Source: Ancylostoma caninum (Eukaryota; Nematoda; Chromadorea; Rhabditida; Ancylostomatidae). Taken from it: a DNA stretch of 64,000 nucleotides. Position numbers and translations under genes: made by a program. Of the stretch, positions 1-12,292 are shown one piece after another. A model generated the notes under the pieces. The model was not told the origin of the DNA, did no database searches, and saw only the letters and a list, made by a program, of their open reading frames with translations. Numbering within the stretch: the stretch's first letter is position 1; every line of letters begins with the position of its first letter. The stretch is from contig JBAJFG010000348.1 of NCBI GenBank assembly GCA_037903475.1, forward strand, positions 62,001-126,000. Reading direction: 5' to 3'.

Positions 1-237
1 GACAAATTTTGTAAGAGTGTGGAAACAACTCGACGAATGTACGCCTACCAATCTTCAGGGCGCCAATACCATAATTTTCTTGGCGTCCCTGCATTTGAGA
101 TACGTCATGAGTTTCTCTACAAAATTCAGAGAAGTCAGAAATCAGGTTCTCCCTCCCTTACGTCCCTTGCTGGGAGTTGTAGAAAATTATCATGTACTAA
201 AAACACAGTGAGCTGACAATTATTCCAGCACACTTAC

Positions 238-3200
238 CTTTCCGGTTGACTTTCCTGGAACATCATGTGGTGAGACGTGGCGGAAAATGTGCCCCACATG
301 AGAGCAGGGGAGGATTTCCACTCTACCGCCACATTGCCATATCTGGAAATGTGCGCGTTATAGGTTTTCGTTCCTTACGGTGAAATCGGATTTAGTAGGT
401 GTGGCTTGGCTGCAATAGTTGTCATTTCGTACTCGTTCAGGGTCTACATATGTACGTAGTGATTGCGAAATCATAACAATTCTTATTTTCATTGCCGATA
501 TTTCCCATGTCGACATACATTATCATATAGCTATGCTCACTGCTATTTAATCGTTTTTATTTAATTATTTACTCATTTGTTCATCACGTAAGAGAGTTTC
601 ATTGGTCTTGCGAGGGAGAGAAAAGGAATAATGCAAAATGCGTGAAACTAATCGCGTGAAAAAAGAAGTCAAAACCCTTTCATTACTTCTTAGTGCATTC
701 TAGATGGACGCGTAAATGTATCACAACCAATTAGTTATATAAGTAAATGAAGAAGTAGACAAACAACCAAGTTGCAAAATAAATAAATGAGCAAAGAATG
801 CTTTTTTTGAGGATTTTTTTCACGGTACTGAGTAGTGGGGCGAAACTCGCACTAATTGAAGGCAAAATCACCGTAGCCGAACATGTGGCATAATTACTGT
901 TCAAACAGTATAATCAGGCAAATTATAGCCTCAAACTGAGGACATATACCCACCCGGAACGAGATTTCCAGATTCTCCCCACCCCAGATGTCCATACCGT
1001 GGTCGTACGTTCCCAGTTCTTCAAAGTAATGGCGATCTATACTAAACAGGCCACCAGCCATTGTTGGAGATCTGGAAGATGTCGAAATCCATTGACGGTT
1101 CTTTGGAAACGATCAGTATTCCAAGCAGGCAAAAAACGTACGGAATAGGAGAGCTGGGATCCTGTAGCCGCTGTTTGGCCATTTCTGTAGGCATCGCGTA
1201 CCACCTACAAAAAAAGAAGACCTATTTATTGATTGAAATACACCCTTTGGTACACCATTCATGGAAAAATTGTACGTAAATTTTCTTCAACTTTCATTTC
1301 ATAGTCAAGTACTTTAACTGATCTCGAGTAATGTAGTAGATTCGTTAAATATACCCGATCATTACCTATTATTATGAAATTTGGCATCACTCCAGATTAT
1401 TATCAAGTATCTCTCCCCTTCTCCCTCACCTGAACTGAAGGTTCCAGTTGAATCCGCCGCGAAACATGTCGAGGCCTTTTTGATATTGAAAGGTGCGGTC
1501 GTTTATCACGTCGATAACCGGACAAACGACAGCTTTCCTACAAAAAGAATAAACTGCTAACGTTTTTGTAACAAAGCGGTTTTCAGTGGGTAAGAGAGTG
1601 GTTGGATGGCGAAACAGTACTCTGCCTACGATTGGCTGTTTGTGTGCACTTGGAAAGTTTGAGGGAAAAACTGATTGGGGAATGTAGACGTCATGCTTTG
1701 TGCTACGGATGATAAAGTAAACATGCGGATAACGGCGTCATGCCTCTGATCAATACATACTTTTACCATAGCTGCTTCGTCTTCCATCAATGTTTGACGC
1801 TAAACGGCTATTATGACTCTACAAAAACGATTTCTGGGTAAATTTTGGAAAAAAATCATGCAAAACATGCAACTCTCAAGATTCCTTCCATTTCTGAGTC
1901 GGTCTAACTTCAGATGATTTTCCGGGTTTCAAAACGGATTTTGCTCAGAATTTGGACAAATTTCCGCTAAACTACCATGTTGTGATTGTACAGAGGTAAG
2001 TCCTGGGTAGATTTCCGGAGGTGACCTCTGATTTGCGGCTCTTACGTAATCGCCTCAGTTTCGGAGAAAACTTGGAGAAAAGTTTGTCAAAATGGCCGGT
2101 GAAATGCAGATGATTTTTTGGTAAGCTCTCGTTCGTCTGCCAAGATTTCCGGCAATTTTTTCCCATATAAGTCACACTTTGTCCCCAAATACGAGAGGAA
2201 AACCCAAGAGTCATGGAATTATCGGAGTGCTGAAAGCTAAAATTCGTGTCCATATAGCAAAATTATCCTCTTGAGCGAATAAGAATAGAGTGTATATAGC
2301 TGCATGAGATTATGAAGTCCAACAAGTTTCACGAGGGAAAAAAATGAGAGAAATGAGATTTTCTCTTATGATGATGTAAACTGTTTAGAATATATGAATT
2401 TGAAAACTTCCGGTTTCGGGGTCAAGATCTAGACCGGTTGTGCGATTTCCTTGGTGCCCCCCCCCCGGATTTTCACCCTTTCATCAGTAGTTCCCAAGGA
2501 AGTGTTCAAAATGTTGCGAAAATTCTGAAGATAACCTTCGAGACTTTGGAACGGGGCAACGATATTGCATGGAACTTAAGCACCTCATAAAATTCAAATT
2601 CAGTATCAGAAAAATAAGTCTGATTTCAGGCAAAGGAATTTCAGTCAATTTTCCAGTTACTTGAGGTGGTATAAATAGAATATGCACGCGAGAAAACTCT
2701 CCGAGATAGTGGAGTCTAACTAGGAGGTCCAACAGAGGAGTCTGCACACTTACCTATTTTCCTTGATCCTGTCCAGCATTGGTTCCAACCACCCTTCTGT
2801 GCACTCACAATGAGAGTCGAGGAATGTGAGGACATCACCAGTAGCTTCCTAGAAATCAGTTTTTTTTAACCCATTAACGACCGCGCCCATTCTTGCGTGT
2901 CTGGCGCGTGGGACCAACGTCCCTTTCAAGAGTGCGGCGCCCGCGGAGTTCCACACCGTTACGACAAGATAATTGGGCTAAAACAGATCATTTTGCAGAA
3001 ACATTTTTGAAATCTAGTTCCAGAAGATTACAAGTATCATCGGACAAAAAAGTAGAGATTCTAAACGCTTCTGGATTCCATTAAGACCGAAGGAAGTTTG
3101 TAGAGAGTGTTTTTAGTGTTATAAGGGAGTGTCCAGAGACTATACACGTTCCTAAGGCTCTAGCCTGACTAATAAGCAAGCGGAAGATGTAACGAACGTG

Positions 3201-6200
3201 TTTCTGTGTAGGAAATATGGCTTTTGCACAGAGTAATTCCATCCACAACAAAAGAAATGTAAAGCAATCTTCCTCGACTTCAAAATTCCATCCTGTTCAT
3301 GATGTTTGTCGCAATAAGGGAGAACTCCTCCTTGAACTGCACTTGTTTGAGTCCTTTTTAGGAAGGATTCTAACCATTCCATATTGAAATGCTGCAAAAT
3401 GGTTCGAAAATAAGGTCCAGTACTTGTCAAAAAGGGCGCGGCTCACCGGTGAGCCGCGCGGTCCCACGCGACCGAAAAAGCGCGGCTCACCGGTGAGCCA
3501 CGCGGTCGTCAATGGGTTAATAGCAATCAGGCGACAAATAGTAGTTTGTTGCTGTCTAATAAAGAACATAAATTCCAATCCGAAATACTATCCAATATGG
3601 TTTGAACCCAAATACCAGATTATAAACCTTAGTCATGCAACTTATCTCTCAGATTGTGGAGCATTATACTGGAAAGGTAGGCGGTTTGGACCGCCACTAT
3701 TGGCCTATTTCTGTCTGGTCCATTACAAACCCATCCAACTCGATGAGGACAGCTACGCTTTGCTCCAAAATGACGTGAAATATGCTAGACGTTCACAAAG
3801 TAGAGCGCTGTCCCTCCCGGCACAACGCTACACCCCGGATTTTACCTACCTGCGCTCCCATTAACCTCGCTCTGATCAATCCCACTCGCTGTTTAGTTCT
3901 TACTATTTTCACCGGCACAGGATATATCCGCACTGCATCGTCCAGAACTGGATATTTGAGGAAAGCTGGAATGTCAACATTAGCTCATAGCCCGAACTGA
4001 GAAAAGCCGGCGCAATTTCCTCACTTCTGTTCGAAAAATCGTCGACGAGAATGACCTCTTGAAGTAGGCTACGCGGCGATCGGTCAACAACACTTTGAAC
4101 AGTGCGTAGAAGGGTGGAATAAGCCTCGTTGTGGTAGACAATGATCACGGATGTTGTTGGCAATTCGGAGACATCTGGAAGATTGGGGTCAAAATTTTGT
4201 GGTAAAACCCTTCCTTTCCGTAGGAATTTTCAAGTTTGAGATTCCGATGTCACTTGGGGTTTTGAAAGACTCAGACCCCAAATGCAAAACCGAAATCGCA
4301 GCAAAAATGTTGAAACTCCGGGTCACGCCACAGAAGAAGAGTCTATACCTGCATTGCGCTTAGTCAGGAGTCGTCAACTGGCGTATCTTTGTGTAAAATT
4401 TAGTCAGTCCATAAGGAGTCTGTTCATAGGATGATATTACCTCTGTATTTCTTGGAGCGACAAGATGGCTTCCGGTAGTCGCCTAGCGTTCTGTTCAGAG
4501 CGATGCGGTCGCTAACGAAGATGCTAAACTGAAACGTCGCCAATAGTTAATATGTCTTTACACTTTTACCAATTTTATTTATTTCTATTTTCATTACACT
4601 TTTGCCCTCAAACGTCATACTTAAAACTCTCTCCCAACATCCTCTCCCAAACATTAAATGCTTAAATCCTCCGATCCTTTCTAAACTGTGGTCACCTGTT
4701 ATTGTTCCACCAATTGTTGGTTGCTTCACGAAGCTGATTGCATTCATAATATTTTTACAATTGCGAATGCGATAAAAATGACCACAAATATTATAGGTTA
4801 TCCATTTATACACAGGAGATTTCAGCTACCTTAACCCATTCGTATGTACGCGTCACACCACTGGGCCAATCAAGAATGAGAGCGGTGATATCAATGGAAT
4901 GTACGGATGCGTAGACAATCAGAGCGCCAAGTTGCAAATGATGCGAATAAGTTCGAACAACAACTGAAGTCTCAATTGAAGTAGTTCATGAGTTTTAGCT
5001 TTGTTTTGCTGATGCAAATTACATGCTTCACTTTTACACATCTAAAGATCTAATCGACTACATGAAAACCCTATCAAGATATCAGCTAGTAGTACACCAT
5101 TTTGCAGAATTAAAGATGGTCCGACCTGATTTATGGAGAACGTCTCATCCGACAAGTGCTCTTCTTCTTTCGTTAACCGTACTGCCTTACCACCTTCTCC
5201 CCAACCGATAGGATTGTAGTTGTTGGCGTTGATCTCCTCTTAAATGGGCAAGGTCACTAATTCTCCTATTTGTTTATCTGTTTGTTAAAAAAATCAGGAG
5301 CGGTATAAAACGAATGATTGTGCCCGCAATAAAATCATTAAGAAAAAATAACAGAGAAACAATTCAGGTTCTGTAAGTTAATCTACGACATAACGAAGGC
5401 GTCTAGTAAGAGAGGGATATAATTTTGATCTATCCTCTTTCTTACAATAATTCTTGAAGCCCAGGCAAATTACTAAAAAGTACCATCAGTGAGGTTTCTC
5501 AGCTTCTCTTGTGGCAAATTGCCGTTGTAGTGACCGACGACAACTTGCACAGCCCTACCATTGCGATGCTCTGCTCTTTGTATTGGTGGTGCCATCACCT
5601 GAAAGTGTCAGTAGCTCGTGGTTCAAATACTCGAGTAGTGAGTATATTCATCATTTCATTCAATAATTTTCACACTCATTGGCGGTGATTTTCACCTTAT
5701 AAGAAGAAGAAGAACAGTGTTGTCATTTATTTATTCGTTCTTTTTTGTTTTTGATAAGGTGCTCCTCGTGGGCAGGCCAAAATGAGGCCTAAATTCCATT
5801 GATTGGTTTTTATTCACAACCATCTACCTATGGTCCATTTGTGACCAATTATTCGAGATGAGTATGTAATTTATTGTTAACGTTAAGATTTGAAAAAGGC
5901 GTTATCGCCGAATGCTAACCAGTAAAGATCTACAAAGAAGGAGTCCTTAGTAAATCACAAAAGGCCCGCTTACTCCAAACAATATTGTTTCGCCAAAACT
6001 CTGCACAGACTGAGGGGTTATTAAATTAGATAAGATAGATCTGAAACTCTTGCATAATTTTTGCATAGGAAGGAATTTCGTTTCATACATTTGTGTTTCT
6101 AGTTACAAATATCAAATTTCACATAAAATAGTAATCTGCTTCCCGAAACTGCTTTTCATTCCAATTTCTTATTTTAGCGCTATCATAATATTACAGAAAT

Positions 6201-7108
6201 AATGTTATAGTACAAAACAGGGACGATATCAGTGGACCACAAATGAACAAGCGAATTCATTACGCATATTTCTACTTTTATTTTATTTGCTTTTTTTTGC
6301 TTATGTTTTTTTCTTGTAAATTACGTATTACGGCACCAAACACCTCCTTTGTGGTGTACTAATAAAAAATTTAATGAGAATAAATAAGAAGTACCAGCGA
6401 AAGAAAAACTTTTTGACACTTTTTGGAGAACCCCAAATGGAAAGGCACCGAACGTTGCCTACTAGGAAGGATTTAGGGATCTTGTAAGACTTCCTGAGTA
6501 TTTCTTGGATAAATACTTGGAAGGTTTCTAAAAGTTTCCACTTAAAAGTTTCTACTCCAGCGATCCTAGTGAGCGGTCGGGTCTCTCAGCCGCGCTCATC
6601 TACCACACCGAGGAGGAAGAAGCCCGGTCCAACACGCCGTTGGCTGGCGTGGACCGTATGCCACGCAGAACGGATCGGTTGTGTTTGTGCAAGATAGCAT
6701 GAGGCCTCGAGCCGCAACTGATTGGATCCCACGCGAAAAAAATAATGGATCATAGACAGATCTGCTCAATTTCGCCGGCCCTTCAAGATTCTTCACACGA
6801 AGAACTAGGAACGTCTGTGCTACGATGAATAAATAATTATAATGGTAATTGTAATCATTTGAAAGGTTTTGGAGATGTGTTCTTTAAAACTATCAGGAAC
6901 TCTCGAAGGCTAAACGGGTAAGCGTAGCGATTTTAAAAGAAATAATGAAAAATCGAAATAAATTGATGATAATGTACAGACTTACCGCATCCTGTATGTA
7001 GAGTATAACCATCGTCAACATGCACCACACCATCAGAAATCCGAACACCAGCAGTAGATAGTGGAGAAGTTTCCGCATTTTTCGTCTACTTTTGTACAAC
7101 GGCAGCAT
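238..7108 (-). CDS. Polypeptide N-acetylgalactosaminyltransferase (GalNAc-T, GT27), 5' part, 11 exons
   Basis: The family transfers GalNAc from UDP-GalNAc to Ser/Thr in the Golgi, starting mucin-type O-glycans. Exons in transcript order are 6986-7108, 5484-5598, 5126-5238, 4441-4528, 4025-4174, 3850-3965, 2754-2848, 1430-1537, 1142-1204, 954-1071 and 238-342. All junctions keep phase and give 398 residues. Residues 1-13 are basic, 14-38 form one membrane anchor (type II Golgi topology), and a stem follows. The GT-A domain begins near residue 135. It shows [20 protein letters not shown], the metal-binding DSH at 246-248, [17 protein letters not shown] at 353-357 and SHVGHIFR, whose His381 matches the third metal ligand of the family. 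The C-terminal ricin lectin domain lies beyond the left edge. Exon 3 uses the donor GTCGGA and intron 5 is only 59 bp. No frame break is seen. The Caenorhabditis GLY paralogue it matches was not decided. Confidence 0.93.
343..953 (-). other. Intron 10 of the GalNAc-T gene
   Basis: AT-rich intron between exons 238-342 and 954-1071 of the minus-strand gene. The donor is GTGGGT and the acceptor TTTCCAG. I see no coding potential and no recognisable repeat in it. Confidence 0.8.
1538..2753 (-). other. Intron 7 of the GalNAc-T gene
   Basis: Intron of about 1.2 kb with donor GTAAGT and acceptor TTTGTAG. It contains a poly-C run near 2456-2466. Short open frames inside are not supported by any domain or splice logic. 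Confidence 0.75.
2866..3520. mobile_element. TTAA-flanked piggyBac-type MITE inside GalNAc-T intron 6
   Basis: The segment starts TTAA followed by CCCATTAACGACCGCG and ends with the inverse CGCGGTCGTCAATGGG followed by TTAA. TTAA target duplication with CCC-starting inverted termini is the signature of the piggyBac superfamily. It is 655 bp with the duplications and encodes no transposase I can recognise, so it is non-autonomous. A perfect 24-bp palindrome lies at 3436-3459, and a second GGCTCACCGGTGAGCC copy lies near the right end. A shorter relative is at 23051-23298. Confidence 0.75.
4529..5125 (-). other. Intron 3 of the GalNAc-T gene
   Basis: A roughly 600-bp intron bounded by exons 4441-4528 and 5126-5238. 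An open stretch at 4830-4963 has plausible splice borders, but it does not fit the GalNAc-T family at this position, and the flanking exons already join in phase without it. Confidence 0.7.
5599..6985 (-). other. Large first intron of the GalNAc-T gene
   Basis: Intron between the membrane-anchor exon and the stem exon, donor GTAAGT and acceptor CTTTCAG. Most of it is AT-rich. A sharply GC-richer patch at about 6560-6790 looks like inserted repeat DNA but carries no motif I recognise. Confidence 0.75.
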
Positions 7109-9399
7109 TTTGTGGGAGTGATATCAGACGGAATACACACTATCTACAGAGCCCAGCGTAGAAGCCGGGGAAGGAGCCTTTATGTAGACATCTGAATAGT
7201 AAGGGAAATTTCCTGGAAAACCAGATTCGCGAAGCACGAGCGAGTACGGGATATGAACTCTTCCAGGGCCGGCGAAGAAGCGAGATGGTTGAATAGTTGC
7301 TGAGGTGGACGAATAGGCACCTATTTAACGGCTTCCACCTCCACAAGGGTATTGGAATTGAAAAGCAGGAAGTTGGGATATTAGGAGAAGGAGGACGCAA
7401 CCGCGGAAAGCGGAGGTTCCCGAGAAATAGCGGAAAAAGGAGTCTGAGAACAGAGAACTGCGCGAGCCGGTAAATTGGAGCACTCCAGGAATTAAATTCA
7501 CAACACCCAAGGGAAAAATGTTCATGCCATCCAAAATTGAGGAAGGAGCGCCGGATCCTCCAGCAAAATTATCTTTTCCTAATGTTGTCTACTTTTTTTT
7601 GTTGTTTTTGTCAAAATTTGCTATTTTATCAGGATTAGCTTATTCCCAACTTTCTCCATCGATTTGCTATTTCAAGATAAGATTTTCAGAAGTTTCTCAC
7701 TTTCAAGCGATGTGTGCAATTTTACTTTTTTTTGAAATTTGCAGAAAATATTTAGTGGAGAACTTAGGGAGAGCCAACCCCTATCTTTTTCCTTTGCAAA
7801 AGCCGTCCGCTAATATGTGGTAGACTTTAGAATGATGCGTGGAAATTCCAGAAAAAAATAAGAGCAACATCAGTATACCAGAGAAATCCAGAAGACATAG
7901 GGGGAGGGAGAGAGGGCAGGTCTTCCCGATAGCATGGTAATTTTGAAAAGAAAATGTTCATGAGAGTTTCACGTACATATGTACGACCAGCAAAAATTAA
8001 AAAAGGACTCAAAGGATAGCCCTAATTATCACATTTTGGGCATACTTACATGTATACCATACTACACTAACACCGAATGAAAGTACATTCTTGGGCCTAG
8101 TAGTCTAGAGATTGGAAACTCCAGTTAGCCGAAGACGAGGAGTGGAGCATCGCCCTTTTTGCAGTAATAGTGCAATGTTGTTCTTCTAGCAGCGAACAAG
8201 CTGTACGCAGGAGAATCAAAAAATATAATGTTAAATAAAAAGAAAGATAAATGGCCACGAACGGCGCTCATAAAGTACGTGAATATGTGAAGGGATAAAT
8301 GCTCTGATTTCCTTCAAAAATGCTTAAAATTCAATGAATTGCAAGCAGTACAGTACCGGTTTCCAAGACCTGAGGACTGCTATAGCCAGTGAATTGGACT
8401 TTGAGACGTGGATAATATTGACCGAGAACATGGAATTCTTAATGGATCTTATGCAAGAAACCTTGCACAATGTGGACTCATGAATTGTGCACCATTTCCC
8501 GGACCATCGTCGTGCAACTCCCGACATTTCATGCCTTTTCGCAGTTCCACTTGGCAATCAGTAACAATAATTCATTTTGGCGCTAGATTCGGCAGTATTA
8601 CCGTACAAGTACGATGGAAAAAGTAAACTTGAATCGACCATATTTCACGAGAAATTCAACCAAAGAACGTTCAAACACAACTCTTGGTGATGAGCAAGGT
8701 GAAGTGGCAATGGGATGGATGGCTGTCGAGAAGAGTGCGCTCCTTCGCTCGCTCGGTGGCGGGCCGGCCATCCAAGGACACATGTGCGTGTCGACAATTT
8801 GCGAATGGCTCAGCCGGATGGTTTCCATTAGGACAGGAAGCGAGGAAACGCGACCTCCTTCGAATTTTCCGGCGATAATGATCTCGCGAAGGTCGCCGGG
8901 AAGAGAACACACTAAGTTCCGTTTTTTTTTCTGCGACGAAAAAAGTGTGAGGTGGATGAACTAGTATTTGAGGATGTGCTATTCATGTCAGAGCGGTCGT
9001 TTGCAAAACCTGCGGTATTTTTATGCCAGAAGTGGTATTTTATTTTTGGAGACATGGACCTTGAAGAAAAAAAAACCTGAAACAATATAATGTGATTAAA
9101 AGTTCAAACAAAGTGTCACTAGTACTTAGCGTACATGGGAGTAGAATGACTACGGTTAACGCTAAGTTGTAAAGAAGACTGCTATTGTATGACATTATTA
9201 GTAATTTAAACTACAAAATTTTATCACATAAAGATCTTTTTGAGCTAGCCCTCCCACGAGAATCCGAGCAATGGAGGGAAAGTTCAAGAAAAGACATCTT
9301 GGTGTCTATCTGGTTGTTCTGAGGACTAAGAAAACAATGGGGATAAAGAAGGAATACAAAGATTTCCAGAGAATTCCCTTTCTTTGGTGCAGTAGGGCT
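7109..9399. other. Upstream region of the GalNAc-T gene, no gene recognised
   Basis: The promoter and 5' untranslated region of the minus-strand gene should lie at its left side. No convincing TATA box or spliced-leader acceptor was found next to the start codon at 7108. A GC-richer block at about 8600-8910 is open on both strands (plus 8614-8964, minus 8598-8912), without a recognisable domain. I treat both frames as non-coding. Confidence 0.5.
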
Positions 9400-9489
9400 C
9401 ATTCATTCATTCATTCATTCATTCATTCATTCATTCATTCATTCATTCATTCATTCATTCATTCATTCATTCATTCATTCATTCATTCA
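9400..9489. repeat. (CATT)n microsatellite
   Basis: About 22 near-perfect tandem copies of the tetranucleotide CATT. It creates a spurious repeating Ser-Phe-Ile-His open frame on the plus strand. Confidence 0.95.
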
Positions 9490-9576
9490 GAATGGTATCC
9501 AATTCGAAAAAAAAGAAACTCGTTGCTCCTCCTAATATTATCTGATACCACCCTCAGTGTTTAATTCAACTCTAAA

Positions 9577-10456
9577 TATTAGGGTGGTCAGGAAGTTTTG
9601 AGCCGATTTTTTTGAAAGTTCCAGAACTTTTGATTATTTATCGGTACCCATGACCTACCATGTGGTAATCGTAGACCAAACTCGGGGCTTCTCCATAGTA
9701 GGCATATATAGCCGGATTGGCTTTCCTAACTTTAATTACGACGTCAATTCCAAAAGAGGTCCTCCTACCCAAGATCAGTTTTTCCTTCATTGACCACACC
9801 GAAAGGAGTTTCTGGAATAACTTATTACTGAAGATGAGAGTTGTGTCCTCTACGATTCTAACATACATCTTGCCATGTGGCTCCGTCGAGCAGAAGATCC
9901 ACCAAATCGCACCCCCACCCAAACAAGTGTTTCCTTTGCTACCTCTGGAATTCGCCAGGAATGTCGTATTATAAGCTGCTCTCGCAAACATACAAGGTCA
10001 TCAGTAACACATACGCCAATCAGTTCCGGAAGGTCGCGGATGCTGTTCGAGAAAAACGGCCAAGACGAGTTTTTTGTACACCTACGCCATGGTGACGCTA
10101 GGCCCCATTTTGCTTAAGGGACCCCTGAAAAATAGGAGGAGCTGGGTTGGGACACGCTTCCCCACTTACCGTATTCTCCTGACGTTGCCACTTCTGACTG
10201 TCACTTATTTCATCCCCTCGAGGCATTCCTGGCTAAGAAAAAATTCACCAAAGTTGACCATGTTGAAACGGAGGTCGGCGATTTCTTTGGCTCCCAGTCT
10301 TTCCATTCCTGGGAAAAGGGGACCGCTGACCTGCCCATTAGGTGGGATGACTAACTGTGGCTATTATATTGTTGAGCAAATTCCACTGTGGGCTGAGTAA
10401 TAAAATAAAGCGCAAAAAAAGTCCAAAACGGCTCAAGACTTTCTGACCACCCTAAT
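9577..10456. mobile_element. Non-autonomous Tc1/mariner-type element with TA target duplication
   Basis: The left end TTAGGGTGGTCAGGAAGT and the right end ACTTTCTGACCACCCTAA are near-perfect inverses. TTTTGAGCCG and CGGCTCAA extend the repeat inward. Both ends abut TA. The termini resemble the TTAGG-starting ends of mariner elements. The 880-bp interior has no intact transposase frame, so this is a deletion derivative or MITE. Confidence 0.72.
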
Positions 10457-12161
10457 AGTTTCTTCCTTTGAAACAGATGGGAACTCATCTTCTGCACTTG
10501 TAAAATTTACTGGTTTGAGTCCTCTTCTGACACCACCGTTCACGATCAGCAACAAGAATTCGGTAAATGTAAGTCCAAGAGATACAGTGCTGGTGGATTC
10601 CAACGTCTTTCATAAGAATCCGCAGTTCAGAAGCGTTGGTCTAATAATCCCAGAAACTTCGGAGGGTGGTTGGATAGAGTTTCGATTTGCGTTGCTGAAG
10701 ACAATACGAAAATTAATTGATCTCGCTAGAGAAGTGACTTAAAATCGCCAGAAAACTAATGTCATGGATTAGTTGCGCTGAAGCCCAAAAAATCTGCGCC
10801 ATCTGCTTTTGCTCTCCCTTCAGAACACGATAAGGACAAGTGTTCCTGGACGACAACGAGGCACCGCATTAACGCAGGTCGAATGAGTTCTCACCGCATT
10901 CAACGGCACGTTTATCGATGAGCGTGATCGAAGCAATAACGTTTAGATAAATTATGAGCGACAAGGTCGTTGAATGGTTGTTGAGATAAGTGGAGCATAT
11001 GAGGAACGAGATCTAAGGAGAGAACAAACACAAACTGAGGTCACTTGGTTTGGCTACAAGGTTACGTAGGTTCATGGAACAAATGAAAAAGGGTGATCAT
11101 TTATTTATTAATTTGTCTATTACCTATGCACAACAAGGTGCACCAACAAAGAAAAAAGACTCTACGACAAGAATCAGCCCACGGATGGAAAAAACCAGTA
11201 TGTGAGTTACGTGGCTCCGAATACAATTCATGACTTTGAACTTTGAATAGATCAAGAAACTGAGTATAACCCTGACCAAGAGCCTGTATTTCGTAACAGT
11301 GAAGCTATATTAGGTCACTTATGACCATAATTTGGTGATGTGATAGTTCTGAAGCTTCTATGCTGAAGAGATGTAGTAGACTGTGAATGACGTTGGGGAA
11401 TCCACTACATTCCGCGAGAGAAATTAAACCTGACTGTAAATTCTCCACTGCTAAATGTTCCCCTAGTCCTAACATCATTCATTTCTTTTTTTGTTTTTTG
11501 AATGCTCTAAAGGTGCTCCATAGAAAAAGAGACGGTTTAAGTAACCAGAAGCCATACACTAGGAAACGCAAGAGAAAGGCAGAGACTGGCAAAAATATTC
11601 CTGGCGGAAAAATACAGCGAACTCCAATAGTGAAGTAATATTGATGTCGCACAGCTAAACATGAACACTTCCAATTATCCGGATTTTTCTTTCTTTTTCT
11701 TCCGGATTGTTCAGGAATATTTTCTTCGGTTTCTGTGTTTTATAACAACTACACGTTTGTTTTTGAAAAAGGAACCACTTCTGTTCAGGCAAACCATTTC
11801 AACAGCCTACATTAATTTGCATTGTTAGGCTCAGAGCGCGCTCTCAGTACGAGACAAACTCATCTTTCAAGAATGTTAGGCGGACTGGAGAAAACAAATA
11901 GAAAATAAGAAAATAAAAAAGAATCAGAAGTCATGCATTATTCTATCAAATTTAGATTTGCTGAATAGATGTGGACCAACGCCCATCAAGATCCAATAGG
12001 AGGTGGCTGAAATGTGAGCTCCACTAAGCACTTCTGTAGAAAATACTGTGATTTGTGTATTGTTCTGCGACGGAAAATGGATTCTTGTTACGCATTTCTT
12101 TGTTTCTGCAGAAAGAAGACGTAAGACGAATTTTTTCACCAGTTGGAGGAAAAGTGGAAAC
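10457..12161. other. Intergenic stretch, no gene recognised
   Basis: Repeat-poor, moderately AT-rich DNA. A 75-codon open frame at 10515-10742 on the plus strand has no recognisable domain and no clear splice context, so I do not call it as a gene. Confidence 0.5.
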
Positions 12162-12292
12162 CTGTTTGGGAGACGAAGGAAACGAGGCCTGGAGAAAATT
12201 TTAATGATTTCATCTGAGCTCCTGCTTGGAGGAAGCTCTTTCGTTGAAGTTGAGTCTAAGTCCTTAGTCCTTGTCCTCAGGTCAGCTTCTTC
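12162..12292 (-). CDS. Possible isolated coding exon, function unknown
   Basis: On the minus strand an acceptor TTTCCTAG precedes a charged stretch (EEADLRTRTKDLDSTSTKEL, then Pro- and Ser-rich residues) that ends at a GTTTCC donor. The same frame stays open as far as 11924, about 123 codons in total. The composition resembles a low-complexity intracellular linker. No domain is recognised and no partner exon was found. It could equally be chance or a pseudoexon. Confidence 0.2.

Noticed and set aside
3152..3430. 92-codon minus-strand frame
   Set aside because: It is wholly inside the TTAA-flanked MITE and matches no transposase I recognise.
4830..4963. Exon-like minus-strand segment ([20 protein letters not shown]) with splice-like borders
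   Set aside because: It lies inside GalNAc-T intron 3. The adjoining exons join in phase without it and no family member has such an insert.
8598..8964. Overlapping open frames of 104 and 116 codons on opposite strands
   Set aside because: They share one GC-richer patch and have no domain and no clear splice sites.
9271..9564. 97-codon frame with a Ser-Phe-Ile-His repeat
   Set aside because: Translation of the CATT microsatellite.
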